A DNA stretch of 64,000 bases. It comes from RGIG3701 sp017403345 (GTDB taxonomy: Bacteria > Planctomycetota > Planctomycetia > Pirellulales > Thermoguttaceae). Of the stretch, positions 42,664 to 50,729 are shown in pieces. Each line of letters opens with the position of its first letter. Positions within the stretch are counted from its first letter, which is position 1. The stretch spans positions 11,200-75,199 of the forward strand of contig JAFQOH010000026.1 of NCBI GenBank assembly GCA_017403345.1. Reading direction: 5' to 3'. The notes beneath the pieces are model-generated. The model was given only the letters and a program-made list of their open reading frames with translations, was not told where the DNA came from and made no database searches. The position numbers and the translations under genes are program-made.

Positions 42664-42895
42664 ATTTCTTGAAGGACTGGTATAGTCTGAAATGAAAAAT
42701 TTGTGTATAATGCGAAGACGGCATAAACGTTAAATCCGTCTCTGCCTATATTATAGCCGATAAAATCACAAAAGTCATGAAAAACTTTAAAATTTTCCGA
42801 AAATAGTTAAAGTTTTTTTGAACTTTTTCAATTTTTCCCGTTTTTCGCAAAGAAATTGTTTTTTGTACGGCACGTTTTGTGAAAGAAAACCCCCA

Positions 42896-45800
42896 ATGGT
42901 GAAATTGAAGACATTTTCGCTCCTAAAATTTATTTTTCAGAATGCCGCTTGGAATTGGATCGCAGTCTGTCTGGGGATCTTTTTGGGGGGGGCTGGAGGT
43001 CTTGAGGCTGTTCTACAGAACGCAGCAGCACAGAATTACGCTCCATTTTCGGCTGCGGAAGTTCAGGAACTGGCACAGTCCAGACCGGTCCAGGTCCCTG
43101 AGGGGGACTATTTTATGGACGATTTTGAGTCTTCCTCTCCTTCCTGGCTCGAATTTGAAAAGGATTGCACTGCGGAACTGACTCTGCGTATGCGCCAGCA
43201 GGGAGAAGCCTTTTCCGGAAAAGGGTACGAGTATCTTCAGGTCGTTTGCCGGAGTGAGGGAAGCAAGATCTATCTGGCGTATCCGATTCCGCCGAAAAAA
43301 GTAAATGCGGCGCTTTCGGTGCAGACCGTACTTTCTTCCAACCGCAGCGGGATCGAGCTTCTCGGAAGAGTCGTTTTGCCGTACACGGTCGATCCTGTGA
43401 CCGGGAAGGCGTTCTGCCTTTACGTCTCGAACCGAAGTGCGACGACCGCCATTCGGTCCTGGCAGAAGCTGACGCTGCAGAATGTGGAACGTGAAATGAT
43501 GTCGGAGGTCCGAAGGATCCAAAGGGAGAGGAAAGACATTCAGTTTGATCTTCGGGAAGCGTATTTAGATCACGTCGTTCTGAATGTTTATTCCGGGATG
43601 GTGACTGTCGATGTTTTTGTGGACCGTTTGGAAGTGTCGGGAAGTGCGGCAGGAACGGCTTTTCGCCCCCTTTCCGTTCCAGCTCCCTCGTCGTCGGGGG
43701 CGAGGAACGTTTCGCAGGAAAACATGCGTGACTTTCCGCCAGTGACTCACGAAGAAGCGCCTGCGCCGGAACTTGCGAAAACGGCAGCGCTCCCTCTCCC
43801 CGATGAGGCGGCACAAACTCCGGCAGTACAAACTCCGGCAGTACAGACTCCGGCAGTACAGACTCCGGCTGCTTCAGACGGCAGGGTGGTTCAGGAGTCC
43901 GCGGGCTCCGGAGCCTCCCAAAAACATCAGGTCGCACTGCTCAATGGCGTTGTGCTGATCGATGAAAAACCGATTTTTGTTCGGGCGATCCGTTACTCTG
44001 GTGAGAAACTGGAGTTCTTGGCGAATCTTGGATTTAACACCGTTTGGCTTCCTGAATTTCCGACTTACGAGATGGAAGCAGAAGCTCGGCTGCAAAACAT
44101 ATGGTTTATTTGTCCGATGCCGTTGAAATGGGACCAGGCCGGAGATTATGAGGAGGCACTTCTGAAGAGCGGGAAACTTCGGAACCGCTCTCTGGACCGA
44201 GTCATCGCGTGGGATCTTGGGATCCCTCCCGGATTTAACGACATTCAGCAAATGGCTCCGGAATTTCGGGAAATGACGGCGTTGGCGCTGGTACGGCGTC
44301 ATCTTGAAAAGATCCGCAAGATTTCGGAAGATGTTTTGCCGCGCAGACCAAGCCTGTGTTTTCCGCACAAGGAGTTTGCGGAGTACAGCGACTTTTGCGA
44401 CATTCTGGTCCTCGATCGTTCACCGATGAATTCGACGCACAATTTTGTGGACTATGGGCTTTGGATGCGCCAAATGAACAATCTGGCCGTGAATCGCCAG
44501 CTGATATTTGCGAAGATCCCGTCGCAGTTTTCGCCAATACTGAAAGCTCAATGGAGACAGATCGCCCTAGGGATCCGGAATTCGTCTCATGATCGAGCAC
44601 TGGATCCGGAGGAACCGGGTGTCGTTCCAGATGCGCTTCCGTTTGAGCAGATCCGGCTCATGGCGTTTAACGCACTGATCGCAGGCTCTCGCGGACTGTT
44701 TTTCGACAGTACTTCGCGGCTGGATGCTCCGGATGAGGAAACGGTCTTCCGGCGCAAGGCGCTTTCGCTCGTGAATCTTGAGTTTCTGGTGCTGGAACAG
44801 TGGATCTCGCGAGGGAGTTCCTTTACGACGATCGCCTCGGATCACGATAATGTGGCGGGAGGGATCCTCGCTACGCCGTATGTTCGGCTCATGATCCCAA
44901 TGTACATTGAAGAGGATGGACAGTACGTGAATGGGCCCGGTGCGGAACGGCAGGTAAAATTCATGGTCCGCGGAATGCCGGATACCTATGGCTGCTGGAA
45001 CTATTCGCTTAGCGGGCTTTCGCCGATCCGGACCATTCGGCGTGTGGGAGGCGTGGAGATCGAACTGGAAGAACTGCCGCTCCTTTCCACGGTCGTCATG
45101 ACGCAGAATATGAAGATCATCAGCAGCATTACACAGAGGATCCTTCTTTACGCTCCGCTTTTGGCTCAGAGAATGCTGGAACTCGCTGAAATGCGGCTTG
45201 AGAAGTACCTGCGTTCTTATGGAGCGGATCGGCTTCAGGGAAATGACGCTATGTGGTTCGAGCGGGCAAAGAACTATTTGCAGGCTGCGGAAAAAGCTTT
45301 GCAGACGAAAGAGTACGCGGATGCCTTCATGCTGGCTCAGCGTGCCATGCGACCGATCTGTTTTTTAGAAAAAAGAGCTTGGAAAGAACTGGGAAAGAAC
45401 TTCCCCTCTCCAAATTTCCAGCCTGCCGGTGTGGCGTTCCGGTCACAGAAACTGCACGAGAAATGGAGGAACGCAATTCAGGAGTTCGAGCCGGGACCAA
45501 ACCTTTTTACCAGCGGGGATTTTGAAGAACCGGTACGTTTTAAAGCGGACGGCTGGATCAATTTCAGACTTTACCCTGAAAAACCAGGGATCGTGGTGAG
45601 AGCGAACATTCGCCAGGAAGCTGCGCATACTGGAAATTTCGGGATCGAAATGGGGGTCCTGACCAATAACAAAAAACGAGGGCCTGTGATACTCGACTCG
45701 GCACCTTTGACCATTCGGAGTCCGAAAGTTTATGTCGGCCCCCCGGGAACGGTCTATCAGGTCGATGTGTGGCTGAATATTCCGAAAAAGCTCCGAAATA

Positions 45801-46021
45801 CGGTCGACGGGGTCAAGGTGACAGACACGAATTCCGGCGACGTACTTGCCGAGAGGATCATGCAGACCGACGGCTGGCAGAAGATCTCGTTCCAGCGGAT
45901 CGTCTGCAGTGACCAGCCGGTTGCCGTGCAGATCTCCATTACGGGATTTGGGATCGCGTATCTGGACGATGTCAGCATTCGGCCGCTCAGAGAAACTCCG
46001 GCGATGGAGAGAAGTGAGTGA
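42896..46021 (+). CDS. Large secreted glycoside-hydrolase-like protein
   Basis: A 1041-residue protein with an N-terminal signal or anchor (residues 1-40, hydrophobic around 20-38). A beta-sandwich-like region (about 65-270) and a linker with PAVQT repeats (about 303-323) come first. A putative TIM-barrel follows, with phrases of the glycosidase type (GVVLIDEKPIFVRAIRY, LANLGFNTVWLPEFP, FNALIAGSRGLFFDS). The C-terminal domain resembles a carbohydrate-binding jelly roll (NLFTSGDFEEP...VAVQISITGFGIAYLDDVSI). I cannot place catalytic acids, so the call is a fold-level guess. The ATG at 42896 precedes the signal; a TTG upstream has no support. pyrK follows by 77 bases but is probably unrelated in function. 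Confidence 0.7.
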   Translation: MVKLKTFSLLKFIFQNAAWNWIAVCLGIFLGGAGGLEAVLQNAAAQNYAPFSAAEVQELAQSRPVQVPEGDYFMDDFESSSPSWLEFEKDCTAELTLRMRQQGEAFSGKGYEYLQVVCRSEGSKIYLAYPIPPKKVNAALSVQTVLSSNRSGIELLGRVVLPYTVDPVTGKAFCLYVSNRSATTAIRSWQKLTLQNVEREMMSEVRRIQRERKDIQFDLREAYLDHVVLNVYSGMVTVDVFVDRLEVSGSAAGTAFRPLSVPAPSSSGARNVSQENMRDFPPVTHEEAPAPELAKTAALPLPDEAAQTPAVQTPAVQTPAVQTPAASDGRVVQESAGSGASQKHQVALLNGVVLIDEKPIFVRAIRYSGEKLEFLANLGFNTVWLPEFPTYEMEAEARLQNIWFICPMPLKWDQAGDYEEALLKSGKLRNRSLDRVIAWDLGIPPGFNDIQQMAPEFREMTALALVRRHLEKIRKISEDVLPRRPSLCFPHKEFAEYSDFCDILVLDRSPMNSTHNFVDYGLWMRQMNNLAVNRQLIFAKIPSQFSPILKAQWRQIALGIRNSSHDRALDPEEPGVVPDALPFEQIRLMAFNALIAGSRGLFFDSTSRLDAPDEETVFRRKALSLVNLEFLVLEQWISRGSSFTTIASDHDNVAGGILATPYVRLMIPMYIEEDGQYVNGPGAERQVKFMVRGMPDTYGCWNYSLSGLSPIRTIRRVGGVEIELEELPLLSTVVMTQNMKIISSITQRILLYAPLLAQRMLELAEMRLEKYLRSYGADRLQGNDAMWFERAKNYLQAAEKALQTKEYADAFMLAQRAMRPICFLEKRAWKELGKNFPSPNFQPAGVAFRSQKLHEKWRNAIQEFEPGPNLFTSGDFEEPVRFKADGWINFRLYPEKPGIVVRANIRQEAAHTGNFGIEMGVLTNNKKRGPVILDSAPLTIRSPKVYVGPPGTVYQVDVWLNIPKKLRNTVDGVKVTDTNSGDVLAERIMQTDGWQKISFQRIVCSDQPVAVQISITGFGIAYLDDVSIRPLRETPAMERSE
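43808..43868. repeat. 15-base tandem repeat in linker of secreted protein
   Basis: Four copies of a CAAACTCCGGCAGTA-type unit encode repeated QTPAV in the linker. In-frame period, so length variation would be tolerated. Confidence 0.85.
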
Positions 46022-46098
46022 ATATTGGATCCAAATTTTAATTTTCGGCGAAACGGCGTCGGCTGTTTTGACGAACTTGAACAAGAAGAGGGATTTTT

Positions 46099-46944
46099 AT
46101 GAATACTATATTTCATCAAACGGTTAAAATTATTCAAAACGAACTCGCTGCGGAAAACACCTGGCGCGTGCGTTTGGCTTCCAAAGAGATCGCGGAGTCG
46201 GTCAAGCCGGGACAGTTCTGCATGCTGCGGATCCCGGGAGTGCGTGCGCCTTTGCTTGGCCGTCCGCTCGCTATTTTCCGTGCAGAGGAAGGTGCAGTGG
46301 ACGTCGTGTATGCGGTCGTTGGACACGGTACGGAGCAGCTTTCCCGCCTGCTTCCCGGACAGGAAATGGAGATCTGGGGACCGCTCGGAAATGGATTCCG
46401 TCTGGATGCCGATCCGGCAAACTGGCCGACGCGGCCGCTGCTGGTCGGCGGAGGGATCGGACAGACCCCGATGTATCTGTTAGCGAAAACGTTCCTGGAG
46501 CAGGAACGAACCGAGAAAGTCACGTTCGTCTGGGGCTGCCGAAATGCCGGTCTGTTCGCCTGCCTGGAAGACCTTGAGGCTCTTGCCGCGCAATATCCCG
46601 GACGAATGGAGATCTGCCTCGCGACGGACGACGGAAGTCGGGGACATCACGGCTTCGTGACGGATCTGGAAAAAGAGATCATCGCCGCTGATCAGCTTCA
46701 TGCCGGGAATGCGTGCGTTTACGCCTGCGGTCCGGAGATCATGCTGAAAAATGTGGCGAAAACGGCCGCAGCTGCCGGACTGAAATGCCAGGTCTCGCTC
46801 GAAACTCCCATGGCGTGCGGAATGGGGATCTGTTTTACGTGTGTCACGAAATGCAAGGACTCGGAAGCGCCGGAGGGTTGGGATTACTGCCGAACGTGCA
46901 CCGAAGGGCCGGTTTTTGACGCGAAGAAACTGCTTTGGGACTAA
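46099..46944 (+). CDS. pyrK: Dihydroorotate dehydrogenase B electron-transfer subunit
   Basis: A 281-residue PyrK that links PyrD-type dihydroorotate oxidation to NAD+ through FAD and a 2Fe-2S cluster. LLGRPLAIF is the FAD-binding RxYS-like element, PLLVGGGIGQTPMYLLAK the NAD(P) site, and C240, C245, C248 and C264 bind the cluster (CGMGICFTC...YC). GAGGG before the ATG supports the start. The pyrD partner is not in the window. Use of the NAD-linked form fits life with little oxygen. Confidence 0.93.
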   Translation: MNTIFHQTVKIIQNELAAENTWRVRLASKEIAESVKPGQFCMLRIPGVRAPLLGRPLAIFRAEEGAVDVVYAVVGHGTEQLSRLLPGQEMEIWGPLGNGFRLDADPANWPTRPLLVGGGIGQTPMYLLAKTFLEQERTEKVTFVWGCRNAGLFACLEDLEALAAQYPGRMEICLATDDGSRGHHGFVTDLEKEIIAADQLHAGNACVYACGPEIMLKNVAKTAAAAGLKCQVSLETPMACGMGICFTCVTKCKDSEAPEGWDYCRTCTEGPVFDAKKLLWD

Positions 46945-46986
46945 CGTTCAGAGCTTCAGATGTGTTTGAGAGCCTAGAATAAAAAA

Positions 46987-47010
46987 GCCCCTTTTCATGA
47001 GGGGCATTTT
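46987..47010 (+). terminator. Terminator after pyrK
   Basis: GCCCC (46987-46991) pairs with GGGGC (47001-47005) around a TTTTCATGA loop, followed by ATTTTCT. An A run precedes it, so it may also serve the convergent gene at 47025. Confidence 0.75.
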
Positions 47011-47024
47011 CTGGGGATGGACTC

Positions 47025-47444
47025 TTAATTACCGGGAGCGGACACAACAGGTCCTTTTTTGAATGGAACTGCTCCGTATTCCGTCGGCGGGCATTCCAGA
47101 TAGTGGATCGCTGCGGCGAGGGAAATGAACAGAAGAGACAAAACGAGCAGGACCGTGTAAAGATCCATACGCGGCGGCCGATACATGACCGGTTTCTCTT
47201 CTTCAGCTTCCTCTTCCTCTGTCATGGCGTTTTCAGGCTCGGACTCGAATTCCGTACCGCCATTGGGATCTAATTCCTCGATGCCGTTTTCGGCCGTCTC
47301 GCCGTTTTCAGCCTGGAACTCATCCAACGCAGGGGCCGTTTCTTCCCATTCATCGGACGCAAAATCGTCCGTTTCCCCGGAAGGCAATTCCTCGAAACCA
47401 CCATCTTCAGGCAAAAATTCGTCTTGCGGGCGTTCTTCTTTCAT
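47025..47444 (-). CDS. Acidic single-pass membrane protein, hypothetical
   Basis: A 139-residue protein. The first 85 residues are extremely acidic (runs of Glu/Asp with Gly, Asn and Pro) and probably disordered. One membrane segment follows (about 95-115, YTVLLVLSLLFISLAAAIHYL), then a short Pro-rich tail outside. It is the third gene after two coiled-coil membrane proteins, at a 58-base gap, and may be part of the same complex. No family recognised. Confidence 0.7.
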   Translation of the reverse strand: MKEERPQDEFLPEDGGFEELPSGETDDFASDEWEETAPALDEFQAENGETAENGIEELDPNGGTEFESEPENAMTEEEEAEEEKPVMYRPPRMDLYTVLLVLSLLFISLAAAIHYLECPPTEYGAVPFKKGPVVSAPGN

Positions 47445-47502
47445 ACTGTATTATCCTTCCGAAAGGACCAACTTTCTTGTTCGATTTCCTTTTTTCCCGA
47501 TC

Positions 47503-48369
47503 TTAAAGCGGTCTGACGATGCATCCAGGAATCACATTGATGCTCTGTTCGCTTCGCAGATTGGAGAAAATGCAGGTAGCGACGTCCGGCATGACATTTT
47601 CCACTTCCACGTCGCAGATGTACGTCGTGCCGTCCTTGGAAAGCAGCTGGAATTTGTGACCGGGGCGGATACCGTCGTCGCTTCCGACGTTGATGCGGAT
47701 CTTTCTTCCCGCCTGTTCGATCACGCGTCCCTGAATGGAGACGGGCGGAGTCTGCGTTCGGTAGTATTCTAGGTCGTTCACCATATTATTGTAGGTGAGG
47801 ACTTCATTGGCGAGGACGTTTTCATTCTTGAGGTCTTCATTTCGCGAGGCAAGTTCACGATTTCTGCGTTCGAGCTGAGCGATCTCATTCATGAAACCGG
47901 TCCGGTCAGAAAGTTTGTCGGAGAGGGCCGTGACTTCCTGCTGGAGCGTTTTGATGGAATCGCGGAGGAGTTCATGACCGCTTGCGATCGTGACGAGGGC
48001 TTTGTGGGTATCGTCAAGGCGAGTGTTTATTTCCGCATAGGAAGAACTGATCGTTTCTCGGAGTTCCTGGACTTCCTTCGTCTGATTTTCCTTAACGGCG
48101 ACGATCTCGCTTTTAGCGTTCGTGCTTTCCTGGAGCGATTTTTCATAGTCGCCGACCAGCGTGGCATACGCTTTACGCAGATTTGCGTTCTCTTCCTGGA
48201 GATTCGCCATTTGCGGTTTCAGTCCGAGGGGATACCCTGTGCTGGTGTCCGTATTGTTGACGTAAACATACCAGTTCGTGTGCGTCATGTACACCGCGAC
48301 GGTGAGGGACATCAAAACCAGACTCAAAACAAAAATGAGTACGACAAAAATTTTTCCGACCAGGTTCAT
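47503..48369 (-). CDS. Planctomycete-type coiled-coil membrane protein, longer member
   Basis: A 288-residue protein with one N-terminal membrane segment (about 6-28, LVGKIFVVLIFVLSLVLMSLTVAVYMTHTNW), a long coiled coil (about 50-205) and a small C-terminal beta domain (about 210-288: VSIQGRVIEQAGRKIRINVGSDDGIRPGHKFQLL). The last part resembles the beta domains of MreC-like proteins and secretion adaptors. The N-terminal phrase ending in THTNW is shared with the protein at 48460-48996, so the two are paralogues and probable partners. AGGA before the ATG supports the start. A cell-shape or envelope scaffold role is a guess. Confidence 0.75.
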   Translation of the reverse strand: MNLVGKIFVVLIFVLSLVLMSLTVAVYMTHTNWYVYVNNTDTSTGYPLGLKPQMANLQEENANLRKAYATLVGDYEKSLQESTNAKSEIVAVKENQTKEVQELRETISSSYAEINTRLDDTHKALVTIASGHELLRDSIKTLQQEVTALSDKLSDRTGFMNEIAQLERRNRELASRNEDLKNENVLANEVLTYNNMVNDLEYYRTQTPPVSIQGRVIEQAGRKIRINVGSDDGIRPGHKFQLLSKDGTTYICDVEVENVMPDVATCIFSNLRSEQSINVIPGCIVRPL

Positions 48370-48459
48370 GGGAGTCCTTTTAATTTTTTGAAATCATTAT
48401 CCGCCTTAAATGGCGAGGTTGGCCAAATTCCGATGAGGAAACGCTTTTCACAGGAAATA

Positions 48460-48996
48460 TCAACGTTCGGTCTGCTTTGCGGCAAGGCTCCGTTCGCGTT
48501 TTTCCAAGGTGAGGATCTGCTGACTCAGGTCCTCGATCCGATTCATGTTGTTCACGTATTCGTGCATGGCCCGGATCCGTTCATTTCTCTCATTCTGCAC
48601 CCTGACCAACGCATCGTCAGCAAGGATACGTGTTTTCAGCAGGAACAGCGTGATCCGCATCATCGTTTCAGAATTTTGACGGATCTCTTTGTTCTGTTTT
48701 TCACATTCTTCCGTGTAGGCGGTGTATTCCGCCTTGCGGTTTTCGACTTCCGCAGTCAGTGCGGCAACCACTAGATCCCGGAGCTTTTCTTCCTCTTCGA
48801 TGGCTTTGACGAGCGTGTCATTCTGCTTTCGCAGACTTTCGAGCTGCTGTTCGGCATTCTGAACTTCCTTCGTCACGTTTTCTGCCCGTTCACGCCAGTT
48901 TGTGTGCGTCATATATACCGCTCCCGACATGGTCAGCAGTATCAGACTGAACATGAAAATCAAAATGACGAGTGATTTGCCGAACAGGTTTTTCAT
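48460..48996 (-). CDS. Planctomycete-type coiled-coil membrane protein, shorter member
   Basis: A 178-residue protein with a membrane segment near residues 7-29 that closely matches its neighbour (KSLVILIFMFSLILLTMSGAVYMTHTNW), followed by coiled coil to the end (rich in Glu, Lys, Arg, Asn). It lacks the C-terminal beta domain. GGAG upstream supports the ATG. It is the first gene of a three-gene unit running to 47025. A perfect 15-base inverted repeat lies about 105 bases upstream of its start. Confidence 0.75.
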   Translation of the reverse strand: MKNLFGKSLVILIFMFSLILLTMSGAVYMTHTNWRERAENVTKEVQNAEQQLESLRKQNDTLVKAIEEEEKLRDLVVAALTAEVENRKAEYTAYTEECEKQNKEIRQNSETMMRITLFLLKTRILADDALVRVQNERNERIRAMHEYVNNMNRIEDLSQQILTLEKRERSLAAKQTER

Positions 48997-49100
48997 CTGG
49001 CTGTCTCCGAAACCGTTTTATTGCATTTTCGCGTTCAAACGTGAATTTTGCAAAATCCCAACCGGGTTTTCCGCGGAAAATTCCACGGCACGTGAAAGGT

Positions 49101-49152
49101 TTTTTTACAAAACAGGCTCTATTTCTTTCAGTATAAACTGTTTTGTAAAAAA
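49101..49152. repeat. Perfect 15-base inverted repeat upstream of coiled-coil operon
   Basis: TTTTTTACAAAACAG (49101-49115) and CTGTTTTGTAAAAAA (49138-49152) are exact reverse complements separated by 22 bases. The arms are AT-rich and the T run is on the outside, so it is not a normal terminator in either direction. It could be an operator or an RNA stem in the leader of the coiled-coil transcript. Confidence 0.85.
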
Positions 49153-49447
49153 TTCAACCGGAACTGGGCAATAAAATTCCAAAATTTTCAGTGGATCCAG
49201 CGCCGCGCAACGGATAGACCGATCGTACGGGCAGGAATCGAGGCAACATACCTCATGTTTCTTATCGAGAAACGTGCTCTTTTTCTGAAAAGATTTTTCT
49301 TTTCGTCAAAGAAACTTTTCGTCTTTTTACTGGTATCGTTCCGAATTGTATGATTGTATGGGTTGTTGCGGTATTTTGTATATGTCGGCGAGGCACAGAT
49401 CAGCCATTCGGCGGAAGGTGTCCGTGCGTTCGCCAAGAAAAAGGAAA

Positions 49448-49465
49448 AAGTCGGTTTCCCGACTT
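49448..49465 (-). terminator. Terminator after HTH-receiver gene
   Basis: AAGTCGG (49448-49454) pairs with CCGACTT (49459-49465); on the minus strand five T follow. It lies about 75 bases after the stop. Confidence 0.8.
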
Positions 49466-49540
49466 CTATCCTTTATGTTTCCGGAAATTAGAAAAAGGAC
49501 GGATCCGTTTTTGAATTCCGGGAAATCGTTTGAGACAAAC

Positions 49541-50113
49541 TCAAATCAGCTCTTTACGCACACCCACAAGGGTCTTCAGGCGTTCAGCAAGAAGGGAAGC
49601 ATCGAACGGTTTACGGAACGTTTCATTGATACTGGAACGATCGATCGAGCTCGTGCTGCCGTCATCCGGCAAAAGAGCAATAAGAATAATGTCAGCAAAC
49701 TCGCTGTTGCGGCGCAGATTCTGACAGATCTGCAGCGCTTCTGTTCTGCCGATAGAAAAATCGACTACAATGCAGTCAGGATGGAAACTTTCAGCCTGGA
49801 TACCCGCATCAAAACCGCTCGCTGCGACTTCAACCTTGAACTGACGTTCCGGCGGAAGTTCACGACGAAGGTTCTCAATAAGAACCTGGTCTTGTGCGAC
49901 TACCAAAACTTTCGCGACGGCCGCTTCTTCCAGTTCCGTCGTCGGCATACCGTGTTCCTTCAGGAACTTGATCAGGTATTCACGCGGAATACGACGATCT
50001 TGCGAACCCGGGATACGGTAACCCTTCAAACGACCTGAATCAAACCACTTACTAACGGTACGCGGGGCCACTTTACAAATTTTGGCAACCTGACCAGTTG
50101 TGAAGACCTTCAT
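49541..50113 (-). CDS. Helix-turn-helix plus receiver-domain regulator
   Basis: A 190-residue protein. Residues 1-60 form a MerR/excisionase-like winged helix (FTTGQVAKICKVAPRTVSKWFDSGRLKGYRIPGSQDRRIPREYLIKFL), of the BldC type. Residues 68-185 form a response-regulator receiver: VLVVAQDQ at strand 1, DCIVVDFSIG with the likely phospho-acceptor Asp, and a Lys in FRKPFD. The order (DNA-binding first, receiver last) is the reverse of ordinary response regulators. I know very similar N termini from planctomycetes, so it serves as a lineage marker. At strand 1 the usual acidic pair is replaced (AQDQ), so phosphorylation may be weak or absent. Target genes are unknown. Confidence 0.88.
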   Translation of the reverse strand: MKVFTTGQVAKICKVAPRTVSKWFDSGRLKGYRIPGSQDRRIPREYLIKFLKEHGMPTTELEEAAVAKVLVVAQDQVLIENLRRELPPERQFKVEVAASGFDAGIQAESFHPDCIVVDFSIGRTEALQICQNLRRNSEFADIILIALLPDDGSTSSIDRSSINETFRKPFDASLLAERLKTLVGVRKELI

Positions 50114-50729
50114 GGTAGGCTCTCCGATATAACAACTCGCCTCGACTCAATTACCTGAATCGCCCCCCTTGGGCTTTCCAGGATCAGATCCCCCCTGCAT
50201 ATAAAATTCCTTTGGAGAGGCAAAAACTCCAATTTCCTTCTTATCCAGTTTGGGTTGAGGGTCTGAACTGTAACTGCTTCAATAATTTTGGTTTTGCAGG
50301 TTATTTTACCTGTGCTTGAATTAACATCGGCACAGAAACCTCCAAGGTTAAGGAAAAATCGAAATTTTTCTGATTTGGTGAAAAATCCAAAAATATTCGA
50401 CTTATTGTGAATACCTGCGGTGTTTCCAACGTAAAAATACAAATAATCTGCAATATGAGACTGCAATTAAGTTTGTATTTTTACGATGGTTGTGATTAGT
50501 CTGGCAATAGGAATTAAAGTCCTTTTGTCAACTGTATTTAAGGTTTCGTATTTTATGGCAGGGAACTTTAATTTTTTCCCTGATTTCTTCCTTCTCTCTA
50601 TTCTTTCCTGCGGGAAAAAAAGATGACATTATATAGAAAGAGGCGTGTGAAGGGAACGTACATTCCTGTGCGGGCCCTTCCGGGGCGGTTTGACTGTTGG
50701 GAATGAAAGGAAATGAAAGGAAAAATGCT
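50114..50729. other. Long divergent intergenic region
   Basis: About 616 bases between the HTH-receiver gene and the THUMP-like gene, AT-rich in the middle. No gene, terminator or structured RNA that I can name. A 118-codon open frame on the minus strand (50110-50466) has unlikely composition (Phe, Asn, Lys, Ser) and no ribosome-binding site. The length suggests that the conserved regulator has a long leader or several operators. Confidence 0.4.

Larger units (their letters stand above)
48997..49540. other. Gene-free region between coiled-coil operon and HTH-receiver gene
   Basis: 544 bases holding the inverted repeat at 49101-49152 and the terminator at 49448-49465. Short open frames in the 49190-49440 stretch lack ribosome-binding sites and recognisable sequence. 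The promoter of the coiled-coil operon should be here, but I cannot point to it. Confidence 0.5.

Noticed and set aside
49188..49436. 82-codon minus-strand frame near the inverted repeat
   Set aside because: Basic, Arg/Asn/Lys-rich sequence without a start signal, ending at the region of the HTH gene terminator.
50110..50466. 118-codon frame upstream of the HTH-receiver gene
   Set aside because: Low-complexity Phe/Asn/Lys/Ser composition, no ribosome-binding site, and it overlaps the likely promoter region.
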